39,620 nt of DNA, taken from contig JAUCBJ010000846.1 in NCBI GenBank assembly GCA_032718475.1, positions 1-39,620 on the forward strand, read 5' to 3'. Source of the DNA: Nemertoderma westbladi (lineage: Eukaryota > Xenacoelomorpha > Nemertodermatida > Nemertodermatidae). The position numbers were made by a program, and so were the translations under genes. Under the pieces are notes generated by a model, which was given only the letters and a program-made list of their open reading frames with translations, ran no database searches and was not told the origin of the DNA. This document shows, piece after piece, positions 20,001 to 29,712 of this stretch; position 1 is the first letter of the stretch, and each line of letters starts with the position of its first letter.

Positions 20001-23000
20001 CTAATGAAGTAACAGCGAAAACGGACCCAGCTGGTTAGTACAGCCATAACAGCGGCTAATGAAGTAACAGCGAGAAAGGACCCAGCTGGTTTAGTACAGC
20101 CATAACAGCGGCTAATGAAGTAACAGCGAGAACGGACCCAGCTGGTTAGTACATCCATAACAGCGGTTAAGGAAGTAACAGCGAGAACGGACCCAGCTGG
20201 TTAGTACAGCCATAACAGCGGCTAATGAAGTAACAGCGAGAAAGGACCCAGCTGGTTTAGTACAGCCATAACAGCGGCTAATGAAGTAACAGCGAGAACG
20301 GACCCAGCTGGTTAGTACATCCATAACAGCGGTTAAGGAAGTAACAGCGAGAACGGACCCAGCTGGTTAGTACAGCCATAACAGCGGCTAATGAAGTAAC
20401 AGCGAGAAAGGACCCAGCTGGTTAGTACAGCCATATCAGGGGTTAAGGATGTAACAGCGAGAACGGACCCAGCTGGTTAGTACAGCCATAACAGCGGCTA
20501 AGGAAGTAACAGCGAGAACGGACCCAGCTGGTTAGTACAGCCATAACAGCGGTTAAGGAAGTAACAGCGAGAACGGACCCAGCTGGTTAGTACAGCCATA
20601 ACAGCGGTTAAGGAAGTAACAGCTAGAACGGACCCAGCTGGTTAGTACAGCCATAACAGTGGCTAAGGAAGTAACAGCGAGAACGGACCCAGCTGGTTAG
20701 TACAGCCATAACAGCGGCTAATGAAGTAACAGCGAGAACGGACCCAGCTGGTTAGTACAGCCATAACAGCGGCTAATGAAGTAACAGCTAGAACGGACCC
20801 AGCTGGTTAGTACAAACAGTTAATGCGGCATTGCGAAACATTTAAACGGACGTGTGTGGGACGCTTCGCGCAGTACGTCAATAACAAAGCAGCAGGATAG
20901 TTTTCTACTAAACTGTTTCGTGTTCCTGTCGCAAACTAATCGTAATATAGTAGACACATACACACTACACAGACAGACATAAACTCACAAACAAGGACCC
21001 CATCCTCTAGGTAATAGTCGCTCCACATTATTTTTTTTTAATGTTGATTATTTGTGTAACTCGTCATCTTTCTTCCAGTTCCAGTCGGCGCACCGAGGGA
21101 CGTGACTCTGGAAGTTTTATCGTCGACTCAAATAAAAGTTAAATGGCGGACGCCGCCCGAGAATGAAAATAATGGACCGATTACACATTACAAGATTAAG
21201 TACAAAGTGGTTGGTGGTAAGTAATACTTAGACATATCATAATAATTAATGTCTCTATTGATATTATTTCTATATATCATGTGATAGACATTGGTACAAT
21301 GATAAAAGCTTTACTGTCAATGATAATGTGGCATTGCAAGTTTCATTTTTTATGTGTTTGTTTATATTTCGGTAAAATATCCTTGTTAAGACCAGCAGAC
21401 CAGTTCATATAAATGTAAAATGCATAAAAAGTTGCTTTTCTGCAATGATAAAACACATAAAACATTGGCTGCGCAATAGTAAAAGGTCTCGAAAGGATCT
21501 TTTTTATAGCGAGCTTTGGTTTTATATTTTTAAATTAATTAATATTATATAATGTAATTAATCTTGGTTTTGTTTCAGCTCCCAAGGATACCAATAAGGT
21601 GGTATCAACGGCCTCCAAAGTCCGCGAATACACTTTAACTAATCTCGATAAAGGGGAGACTTACGGGGTCAGAGTGATAGCCGTAAACAGCGTTGGTCAA
21701 GGGCCAGCCAGTAAAAACGAGCAAGCCAAGACATTCCACACGGACCTTAAAGGTTCGTTATGGTCTATCATTGAATGCCCTTCCGTTCACAGCACAATGT
21801 TGTACGGGACAAGGGCTAAACTAATATTTAGTGAATTAGCAGTAACTAGTTACATCGGAGTGATTTGATTAAAGAAGAGTCTTTGCCGACTGACTTAAAT
21901 ATATTTAGTAAACCTGATTTTCTTATGGCTATAATTATTATGTTGTTTACCATTGATTGTCATCTGGATTTTATTAACAAATTTAATTGTCATAGACCTA
22001 GCCTACAAAATTTCGTTCGCATTAGGAGAATTAGGAGAAAATTATTTATTAGGACATTACGATTTTATTTTTCAATTTTTTTATTTTAATCTACGAATGT
22101 TATTGTTTCTCTTCCCTCACATAGAAGTGGACGCGCCGGGTAAACCCGATAAATTCGATCGCATCGAACTTTGGTCCAACGCGATCCGACTCCGGTGGAC
22201 TCCGCCGCCGAATGCGGCCCACACCGTGATCCGGTACTACACGATCAACTGGGGGGCCCCCACCCCGGACCACCGCAGCGTACGGATCGAGCACCTCGAC
22301 AGTCTGGAGTACACGATCACCGGCCTGGAGCCCCTCACCCTCTACACGGTCGCCGTGACCGCCGTTAATAAGGCGGGCCCGGGAGAGAGTCGATTGTTTC
22401 AGTTTCGCACGCTCAGTAAGGAAGACGACCCGGGGCAAGAAGAACTCTCGATACCGCACGGAGTCAACGTGGAAGTTCACTCGTCGAGCATCGTTAAGGT
22501 CAGCTGGGTGGACCGCGACGCTTCCACCAAGGGCCGGCGTAGAGATCGCGGCCGCTATTACACCGTTAAGTACGAGACCAACTACCCCGCGGATACGTTG
22601 CCTAGTTACCTGAACTGCAGCGAGACGAGTTGCCTTGTCGACGGGTTGAGACCCGCCACTTGGTACTCCTTCCAGGTCAGTGCACCTCTACTCTGTTAGA
22701 GATGGCTTTGTTATTCTACTATTCTCTACTAAATTATTCTTTTAGGTAAAATTATTTGTTCTTTACTTCACTCCCACACAACATAAAACGACAGTATTTT
22801 TTTTAATTTAATTTATAACTCCCGTTTGTAACTCTATTATCCTGGTATGACACACAATTTGCTTTTGCTTAATGGATTGTTTGGGCCCGAAGGACTCGTA
22901 TAATATTCAATATAAAAATGCAATAAAGCTAATAAATTCAATAAAACTACACCCAACATGATTAGACTAAAATATTAAAATGAAATCATGAGAGCGATTC

Positions 23001-25330
23001 GGGGTATTATAATTTCCAATGTAATTAATAATGTAAAATATGTTCTAACAGGTGAAGGTAACAGAGTCGGAACGCTCTAGTCTGTACAGCATGGTGGCTG
23101 AAGGCCAGACGCTGGAGGCGCCGCCCAGTAACAGCCCAGCGGGGCGTCCGCGCGCCCTAACGCCCATCGAATCGCCGGACGACCCGCGAACCGTCATCCT
23201 CAACTGGATGTCCCCGCTAGAACCCAACGGCGTTATCACCGGCTACATCGTTCTCTACACCGCGGATGTGCTACTGGAACCCCATCAGTGGATCATTGAG
23301 CCGGTTCTCGGTCCCGTCATGTCCGAAGAGATCTCCAGCCTCTCCTTGGGAACTACTTATTATTTTAAGATTCAGGTAAGAATCCTTGCGAATCGTAGGT
23401 CCCGAGAAGTTTAATTTATTTTTTTACACGTTTATATTTCCACACCTATAATCTCTATACTCAACATAATAAAGTGATTAATAATTTTACCCTCAGTAAT
23501 TTCCTCTTCTTCCCCGTCGTAGGCCAACAACGCCAAGGGGGAGGGCCCATTCTCTGATGTTGTTAATTACACGACCCCTAAAGCTGCCAGTGGCTCCTCC
23601 AATGTCGCTTTGGGCGCTGACCTCGATTCAACCGACGGTAAGTCACTTTATCAACCTACGTCGTTATAGTTGGTAGATGAACTGTTAGTAGTTGATATTC
23701 AAAGTGTATTTTTTAATTATATTTATTTAAGGAGCACTTTTTGTCTATTTGACACTGTTTAATTATTTTTATCACCTGTTTCCCCATGTGAATTTTAAAG
23801 AAAACAACATAAGTTTGCGAACAAAATATTGATATTTTACATTATGTTTAATTTCATTTCTTTTAATAACTATTTAATATTGCTGTTTATTATGTTTGTC
23901 TCATTCAGGGGGAGATGGACTCAACAAAAACACTCTAATTATAATAGTGACCTGTGTCAGCGGATTGTTATTGATAACCACCGCCTTAGTAATTGCGTTG
24001 CTATGCCACCGATCCAAATGCAATCACCGCCGGTAAGTTTTGTTGTGTCTATGTAGCGGTTGGTGTGACCACAGGTCAGCTCAGCAGTCAGTCAATAGTG
24101 CTGCACATAATAAACACAATATATTATACAGTATAAACTGAAAGTAATTCCCCATCACCACTACAGTACCAATGGGGGGAATTACTGATTAATGAAATTA
24201 TTGATTTATCATAAATGTTACCTTTTATTTTAATTTATATTGTATTTTAGATCTCAAAATGAGAACGCTAAACGTCCGCAAGGGGTCCTCTCCAAGTCTC
24301 CCCACTCGGGGACCAACCCGCCAGACCTGTGGCTGCACTCGCACCACGTGGCCCACAATCACAGCCAATACGAATTGAAGGTCAGGGACCAACTCCACAG
24401 TCAGGCCGTAGCCAATGCCAACCACGTGGATCCGTTAATGACTGACACCCCCATACCGCAAGGGGGCGTGGGTGACATCCGGGGCCCGATGGGGTCATCT
24501 TGCGTCTACCCCCGGAATCAGAGCGCTCCCGGTTAGTGGCTAAGAATACAATCCAGAATTTATTTCTATTTTTTAGTTTTACATAATTACTCAAGTTTGG
24601 GGCGAGCCACTCGGTTTGTCAGCACCACCATATAATGTCGCATTTACTGTTTTCCTCCTAAAGATGGTTCCGAAGATGCCGAGATTCATTCTGAGAACTC
24701 TAGCGGCCAATCACGGACGAGGAACATTCGAACTAAACCCGGATTGGCTCTGCCAACTCACGCAGTCCCTCCGCTGCCCAGGCAACAACAATCAACCAAC
24801 CAGCATCCGGGAATGTTCGCCAAAAGCAATGAAACTATACCGCATATGCACCTGAATCCCAATCCATGTAAGTCGCTCAATAACCATTATTGATATTTCC
24901 ATTAATTAATGAAGGAATATTTAAGTAATGAAATATTGGTTTATGTTCTGCATAACTTATATATTTATTTACCTTTGTTTTCGTCTCAGTATCCCTTAGC
25001 GACGGCGGCTCAGAGACCTGCGTGTCGACCCCTGAGGACAGAGCCGCCGGCTCGAGGCAACACAAAAACCCGCTGAAGTCGTTCTCGCAACCGCCACCCC
25101 CTGTCTACGGGACGATAACGGCGTACAAAGCGAACCGCGGCGGCGGCGGCAAGGGATGCGGCCCCTCCACCGGCTCCCTCATACGGACTAAAGGTACGCC
25201 CCTAGCGGTGCTGACCCCGCAACTACCAGACCGGAGTCATAGTATCGAGGAACTTAACTCGGAGATGCAGAATCTCGAGGGACTAATGAAGGATCTTAAT
25301 GCCATAACTAATGCCGAGTTCGAGTGCTGA
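13603..25330 (+). CDS. Neogenin/DCC/Frazzled-type netrin receptor, 3' thirteen exons (N-terminal Ig part missing)
   Basis: Exons with consistent phase: 13603-13771, 13935-14080, 14584-14690, 15679-15868, 21079-21216, 21579-21752, 22125-22675, 23052-23375, 23523-23637, 23909-24032, 24251-24531, 24664-24867, 24990-25330. They join to 953 residues plus stop. Six FN3 domains come first: exons 1-2, 3-4, 5-6, two within exons 7-8, and a sixth across exons 8-9. Then come a TM helix (exon 10) and a cytoplasmic tail with P1, P2 and P3 motifs. By family knowledge this is a netrin/RGM receptor at the plasma membrane for axon guidance and cell adhesion. Family members normally start with four Ig domains; the first exon here begins in phase 1 with AGRRDIQ, the expected Ig4-FN3 border, so upstream exons must exist outside or be lost. 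All junctions are GT-AG; the donor after 21752 (gttcgt) is weak. DCC and neogenin cannot be told apart with certainty. Confidence 0.93.
14081..14583 (+). other. Receptor intron 2
   Basis: 503 bp between gtgagtg and tttaag. It holds the second long G run (14392-14410). No exon is seen. Confidence 0.8.
14720..15678 (+). repeat. 22-bp intronic minisatellite resembling the 3' splice site of the next exon
   Basis: Tandem, partly degenerate units with core gtttactttatctcacag and spacer tgct. The exact 8-mer tctcacag occurs at 15249, 15317, 15339, 15383, 15427, 15449, 15539, 15583, 15627 and 15671, mostly 22 or 44 bp apart. The last of these is the real acceptor of exon 15679-15868. Older, more diverged units run back to about 14720, and a variant ending in atgttagcacct is tandem at 14819-14890. 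A block starting tcgtagcactg recurs 220 bp apart (15273 and 15493), so whole groups of units have been duplicated. Confidence 0.9.
15679..15868 (+). other. Receptor exon 4 (second half of FN3 domain 2) set between two splice-site minisatellites
   Basis: 190 bp encoding YTVSYKRPGDD through RTDPA plus one base. It follows exon 14584-14690 in phase 0 and joins exon 21079 in phase 1. The upstream acceptor is tttatctcacag and the downstream donor is ctg/gttagt. Its last 40 bases are also the first 40 bases of the 55-bp array. Confidence 0.92.
15829..20815 (+). repeat. About 5 kb minisatellite of 55-bp units copied from the exon 4 / intron 4 boundary
   Basis: More than 90 tandem units by my estimate, nearly all 55 bp, with about ten 37-bp units lacking 18 bp (ataacagtgagaacgg form). 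Each unit contains the last 48 bases of exon 4 (cagccat.acagcgg to acccagctg) followed by the first seven intron bases gttagta. Variants: ggctaatgaag versus ggttaaggaag, cagcgg versus cagtgg, gtacatcc versus gtacagcc, and local gagaaagg. Groups of units recur at about 370 and 533 bp, so multi-unit blocks have been duplicated. Identity is very high, implying recent expansion or homogenisation. The array ends at gttagtacaaacagttaa near 20815. Confidence 0.96.
20816..21078 (+). other. Unique 3' end of receptor intron 4
   Basis: 263 bp of non-repetitive, AT-rich DNA leading to the acceptor tttcttccag at 21078. No other feature is seen. Confidence 0.7.
21079..21752 (+). other. Receptor FN3 domain 3 (exons 21079-21216 and 21579-21752)
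   Basis: The first exon begins VPVGAPRDVTLEV and contains the Trp strand KVKWRTPP; the second contains LDKGETYGVRVIAVNSVGQG. The intron between is 362 bp of AT-rich DNA. The donor after the second exon is aaag/gttcgt, a weak 5' splice site, but the frame requires it: it rejoins 22125 as LKEVDAPGKP, and reading on gives a stop within about 40 codons. Confidence 0.88.
21753..22124 (+). other. Receptor intron 6
   Basis: 372 bp, AT-rich, with a long T-rich stretch before the acceptor cctcacatag. The open frames in it are too AT-biased to be coding. Nothing else is seen. Confidence 0.7.
22125..23637 (+). other. Receptor FN3 domains 4-6 (exons 22125-22675, 23052-23375, 23523-23637)
   Basis: Domain 4: IRLRWTPPPNAA ... 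LEPLTLYTVAVTAVNKAG. Domain 5: IVKVSWVDRDAS ... LRPATWYSFQ joined to VKVTESERSS. Domain 6: VILNWMSPLEPNGVI ... LGTTYYFKIQ joined to ANNAKGEGPFSD. Domain 5 contains a basic insert (KGRRRDRGRYY). These exons are clearly GC-rich and use GC-ending codons, unlike the first exons and all introns. Confidence 0.92.
22676..23051 (+). other. Receptor intron 7
   Basis: 376 bp, AT-rich, from gtcagt to gttctaacag. No repeat or exon is recognised. Confidence 0.7.
23909..24032 (+). other. Receptor transmembrane exon
   Basis: Encodes GGDGLNKN followed by a hydrophobic helix (TLIIIVTCVSGLLLITTALV, continuing IALL) and a stop-transfer CHRSKCNHRR. This sets the topology with FN3 domains outside and the C-terminus in the cytoplasm. 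Flanking introns are 271 bp (23638-23908) and 218 bp (24033-24250), with nothing notable. Confidence 0.93.
24251..25330 (+). other. Receptor cytoplasmic tail (exons 24251-24531, 24664-24867, 24990-25330)
   Basis: Three exons encode about 275 residues. PPDLWLH ... YELK is the P1 motif, expanded by a His-rich insert (HSHHVAHNHSQ) relative to family members. KSFSQPPPPVYGTI fits P2, and the C-terminal NSEMQNLEGLMKDLNAI ... FEC fits P3, the segment that binds cytoplasmic partners such as focal adhesion kinase in vertebrate relatives. The stop is at 25328-25330. Confidence 0.92.
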
Positions 25331-25930
25331 TGGATCAATTTAATGGACAATTGTGACAATTCGAACGCACATCGCTCATCTTAGATTCTTTGAGTTTGAT
25401 GGTGCGCCATCTACCGGAATGATGGTGTATTCCGAGCCAAGGTGTGTTCTAGAACACGGCGTATAATGCTGGTTTACTAGTTTAGTCATGTGGGTGTCAC
25501 GATAGTATTTCTGTAAAGGGAAGAAATATTGTATCGCCATTCGTTAGATCTATTTGAATAATCGAGAAATATAAAGGAGTTCTAGTCCCAGAGCGTCAGA
25601 TATATATCGTTACGTATTGGAACTCTGTAAAGGTCCAAGTCTGTAAAACTCTCTGTTGGTTATTACATTTTGGTGCTTTTTGATGTTGAACAAACAAAAA
25701 CCATGAAGTTGTTGATAATATGTGTTGTTTTATATCCGATAGAATATTTAATAATTCTTGGATTTTATTTAATTGTTTCTACTAAAATCTACTTTATATG
25801 TAGTAACTATTTACATCATTTGTGTGCAAAGTAGCACTTTGCAGCGTTATGACCCGAGTTTATATTTGTACCGAACGAGCGCAGCGAGGGATGTTTACAT
25901 AAATAAACAAGTGTCTTTAACGCTGAAAAG
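25331..25930 (+). other. Probable 3' UTR of the receptor gene
   Basis: AT-rich with no ORF. The first canonical AATAAA downstream of the stop that I see is at 25902-25907, so a poly(A) site near 25920-25930 is plausible, though not proven. A direct repeat of ctttgcagcgtta (25846 and 26476) links this end to the inverted-repeat element that follows. Confidence 0.45.
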
Positions 25931-25954
25931 TGACCTTTGCAAGCAATGATGTAT

Positions 25955-26538
25955 GTAATTTTGTTACATTATGTCAACTTATCAGCGTTCGGTATGTGAA
26001 GAAAGGATTTTATGGATACTCATTTATACATTTTAATCATGTACTACCGGTATATCGAATATATACCGGTATATATCATGTACTATATCGAATATAAGTG
26101 AAATTTATTAACAGTACACAGTATTAATTTATACATTCTAATTCAATCTAATTAAAGTTTATTGGAAGTTATCTCCTGCTTGGATGTGATAAATTATTAA
26201 TCCATATTGACTATAGTCGACTGAAGCAAACTTAGTCACCGACTGTGTCCGTTCAGTTTTACTGAACACTGTCGCCATTTTATTTGGTCATTTTAGTATC
26301 TTCTATTGGACGTTTCGCCATAATGGATTACAGTACACGTTAAAACAAATATTATTTACATACAGTAGCTAGTCCCGTCACTGCAAACTGTATAATAAAG
26401 CAGCACTGATTAACATAAATGGAAATAATACATTCTGGAATACGGTTATTGAAGTTGTTTCCATGTCATTGATTACTTTGCAGCGTTACGGGTAATTCAC
26501 CGGAACGCTGTTAAGTTGACACAATGTAACAAAATTCA
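25955..26538. mobile_element. Inverted-repeat element (non-autonomous DNA transposon or foldback)
   Basis: Arms of about 39 bp at 25955-25993 (taattttgttacatt...cagcgttcggt) and 26499-26538 (accggaacgctg...tgtaacaaaatt) are inverted with few mismatches. The core cagcgtt recurs at 25850, 25983 and 26480 on + and at about 25918 and 26504 on -, so true ends may lie outside the arms. The interior (26038-26098) has nested taccggtata palindromes and no ORF. Confidence 0.6.
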
Positions 26539-27290
26539 TTAAATATTATATTTAATAATTCACGATGTTTATTTGAAGTTGTGGAAGCCAAACTTTGTTA
26601 AAGTTTTAAGTATTATATATGTTTTTGTTAACCATAAAACTTAAAAGCCATAGTATCCATGGTCCTACTTTATCGATATAGCCAATAACACGCGCAATTA
26701 ATTTATACCTATTATGATTTTTTTTTAATTTTTTACTAATATTGATTTTCTTTTTAATTCTCTATAAGTTGTTATCATTTGATTAGTAAGCTAAGATATT
26801 CCTAACCCAGTAAACACGTAAATAACTTTACTTAACATTTGTGCATTTGGTTATCAAAGACCTCATTGAATGTAAATCTAACCCTTTGCCTTTTTATGTT
26901 CGGTTTTAAGTATTATTTGGCTTGAATATTATTCATTTTGTGTTTATTATGTCCAACATTTTGTATTCTCGAACACTAACAAATATATTTAAATAGTTTT
27001 CAAACTCAGGAACTCCCATTATTTTTACAACTGATGCACCACTGCGCTTGTGACCTGGGATTTCATTTAAAAATAAGTCAGTCAACACTGACTGACTTGG
27101 ACTGACTCGCCTTCTGGGAGTTTCTTTCAATCTCATTAAGATTTGTAGAAAAAATTTTTTATTATTTCTAATGAATGAAATTATAAATTAAATAGGAACA
27201 TCTGTTACAACAGGTTCTCGAGGTACTGCCAGCTTGAAGGGCGTAAATATATCAGGAAGCGATCGGCAACCCGGCGTAAAACAGGCGGGG
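26539..27290. other. AT-rich non-coding DNA
   Basis: No gene is seen. The only structure is a short cluster of cagtca/tgactgact repeats at 27076-27110. The ORF frames here are shadows in AT-rich sequence. Confidence 0.6.
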
Positions 27291-28269
27291 TAGGGAGGGG
27301 TGGGGTTGAATGGGTCGTGGGGCTAAATGGGTCTATTCGGTATTTTCTGTCATATTTCGAAAAATACTTACGATGACCAAAATAATTTAATTGTTTCTAG
27401 TAATCTAATACATTTCCGTTTTAATGACCTATAATATGTTAGCATTTGAAGTTTACTTCATGTAAATTATTGCTGGTGAAAAAAATATATTTTCCCGCCA
27501 TAAAAACACTCAATTTTGTTAAGCGATTTTCTTTGTTCTGGTTAGTGTGGGACGTTGGGTAATGGATTGTTGAGATTCCCCATTTACCAAGCTATCGTTT
27601 CATTTAGTAGTGTATCATGGAGCGTTTTAAACGAGGAGAAACGATCAATTTGTAAAACGGGGGAAAATGGGTCTATCTGAATTTTTTAGAGTGGGGTAAA
27701 ATGGGTGTATCATGATTCAAAAAAACTGACGGGAATTTAAAGCCACTGTAGATCGACAGGCCCTTTAAGCGATGGATATTGATTTTAGAGGGAAACTTGA
27801 ACTATTAAGCAACATACACTGACGGAATTAACTTCAAGCCTAATGGTGGGGGACTGGATGTTAGTCGAGGTGGCCGGAAGTCGTGATTGAATGCGGAATT
27901 ATATCAGTATGGAATACATAAAAAGAATAACTTGAAAATTATTCCTAACTTTCTGGAAGTGGCACAAACAATAAGTATAATAAAGTTGTTTATCTAGTTT
28001 ATACAAGTATATTATAATGAATATTAACATATCAGCACATAGGACTATCCAAACATTGCCATACCAGTAAACATATACGTAAACATGTAATTTTCACCCG
28101 ATTAGTTATTCATTGTCACTCATTTCAACATCTGATTCTGCCCAGAAGTTCCTTCTCGTGTGGTAGATTTCGAAACATGGTATGGTGCACAGATGTGGGG
28201 CGAGCCACGAAGTTGGCGGAGCCTTAGCGAATTGACACTGTTAGGGGGTGGGTCAATTTATGCAAATAG

Positions 28270-28320
28270 TTGTCGTCGTCGTTGTCGTCGTCGTTGTCGT
28301 CGTCGTCGTCGTCGTCGTTA
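28270..28320. repeat. GTC/GTT trinucleotide microsatellite
   Basis: About 16 triplets of gtc/gtt inside the nested MITE. Confidence 0.9.
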
Positions 28321-28393
28321 CGATTTTGACATGCTAATAACTTTGTCGGATTTAAAGCTGCCAAGTTGAAAATTTGTAGGTATCAATATGAGC
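28318..28393 (+). repeat. Dispersed repeat fragment, first copy at 12247-12325
   Basis: Same order of blocks as at 12247-12325, here embedded in the nested MITE. This suggests that the 12.2-kb copy is a decayed relative of the MITE interior. Confidence 0.65.
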
Positions 28394-29712
28394 AAAAGTT
28401 GAGATTTTTGAGAGACTTTCAGACACCATCAGTGCAATGGTCTCCCGCTAGAGGGCCACATGTCTAAACATTAAATGCCCTCCCATTTCTTTGCTTTTAA
28501 TCCGTTTAAGCTGAAACTTGGCAGATATGTATTAGACCATTAGCTGTGACTTTCAAAGGAGGCGAATCCATCTGCAGTTCTCCAGTCTGCCGCTAGAGGG
28601 CCAACGTGACTATTTGCATAAATTGACCTACCCCCTAACAGTGTCAATTCGCTAAGGCTCTGCCAACTTCGTGCTGCGCGAAGTCCCCACTTCGTGTATA
28701 ATACACACACTTTTTTTATTGAATAAGAAATATATAATGATAGATAAAAATAAATAAAATACTAAATAAATATAAATAAATAAAAATAACTGGGAATTAG
28801 TTCAAAACATTAAATTAGCGATAAACTGCGTAATTGTTAACTTCAGAGGCCGATATATATATCACCTGAAAGAGGAGAAACTCACCTTCAACGTGGTGGT
28901 TATAGTTTGTCTCTATGACTTATAATAATGAAAGGGCCATTAGTTTAAATTTGACAATTTTCCCACACTTTACTACCGTGTAGTTTATCATGTAGTGATC
29001 GTCTGGCGCCGATTCAACTACTGTTAGTTATAAAGCTTATCAACTGCCCAATACAATGGCCCTATCTTACTATCTATTGTCGTCGACATATAAGTCAATG
29101 CTACCTTCCTGACGGCTGATAAACAGAGTAGTATAGCCGAAACTCGTACGTGAGTTGGAACCAAGTCAGACCGGTTTAACTGTAACTCATATATGAGTTT
29201 TCACTAAGTCAGAATAGATATAAAGAAAAGTTCCCACCAACTACAACTAACTCTCCTACAACTCATAATAGAATAGATATCATCAAAGATATAGAATGTC
29301 AGAATATCAGAATAGATATCATCAAAAATTCCTACCAAGTAGAACTAACAATCGCAAAACTCATATTTGAGTTTTCACCAAGTGGAGGTGGCGTTTTAGA
29401 AAAACCCTCACCAGTTTAAGGGTTAATATTAAATTTAATATTTTGAACTTACATTTTGACAAAATATAAGTTAAAATGTATACAATCTATATATCAATTT
29501 TTTGCACATTTTGTTCTGCTTTTCAACGACCCATTCAACCCGCTCTTAATCCCACAATATATAGCTAATTTTGTCAAAGATTCAACATAGACCCATTTAG
29601 CCCCACACTTGACCCATTTTCCCGACGATTCATTACTTCTAAAAACATCTTTCCATAGGATGGTACTCTACTGTCGATTCTTATAAATTCAGAAACTAGA
29701 TATAAATAGGAC

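Larger units (their letters stand above)
28195..28690. mobile_element. Nested MITE-like element with about 76-80 bp terminal inverted repeats
   Basis: The left arm 28195-28270 (gtgggg...cacgaagttggcgg...aatttatgcaaatag) matches the inverse of 28608-28690 (ctatttgcataaatt...ccaacttcgtg...ccccac) with a handful of differences. The interior holds a GTC microsatellite (about 28270-28320), a copy of the dispersed repeat seen at 12247, and two cgctagagggcc motifs. No ORF with coding character is present; the short Arg-rich frame comes from the GTC repeat. Confidence 0.85.
27291..29631. mobile_element. Candidate 2.3-kb non-autonomous DNA transposon with inverted AATGGGTC subterminal motifs
   Basis: The left end has ggttgaatgggtcgtgg and ggctaaatgggtcta (27304-27335), with further aaaatgggt copies near 27666 and 27700. 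The right end has the same motifs inverted: gacccattcaacc (29528-29540), atagacccatttagcccca (29587-29605) and gacccattttccc (29611-29623). No transposase ORF is present. A second element (28195-28690) is nested inside. The exact termini are uncertain. The region 29186-29390 also holds two copies, about 170 bp apart, of aactcatat.tgagttttcac. Confidence 0.5.

Noticed and set aside
19946-20324. Two 70-codon minus-strand ORFs
   Set aside because: They arise from the 55-bp repeat and are identical over most of their length.
15829-20815. CRISPR array
   Set aside because: There are no unique spacers: the whole 55-bp unit repeats head to tail, the host is a eukaryote, and the unit is copied from an exon-intron border.
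24616-24855. 79-codon + strand ORF over receptor exon 12
   Set aside because: Wrong frame. Splicing phase from exon 24251-24531 requires DGSEDAEIHSENSS for this exon.
28160-28369. Arg-rich 69-codon ORF
   Set aside because: A translation of the GTC microsatellite inside the MITE.
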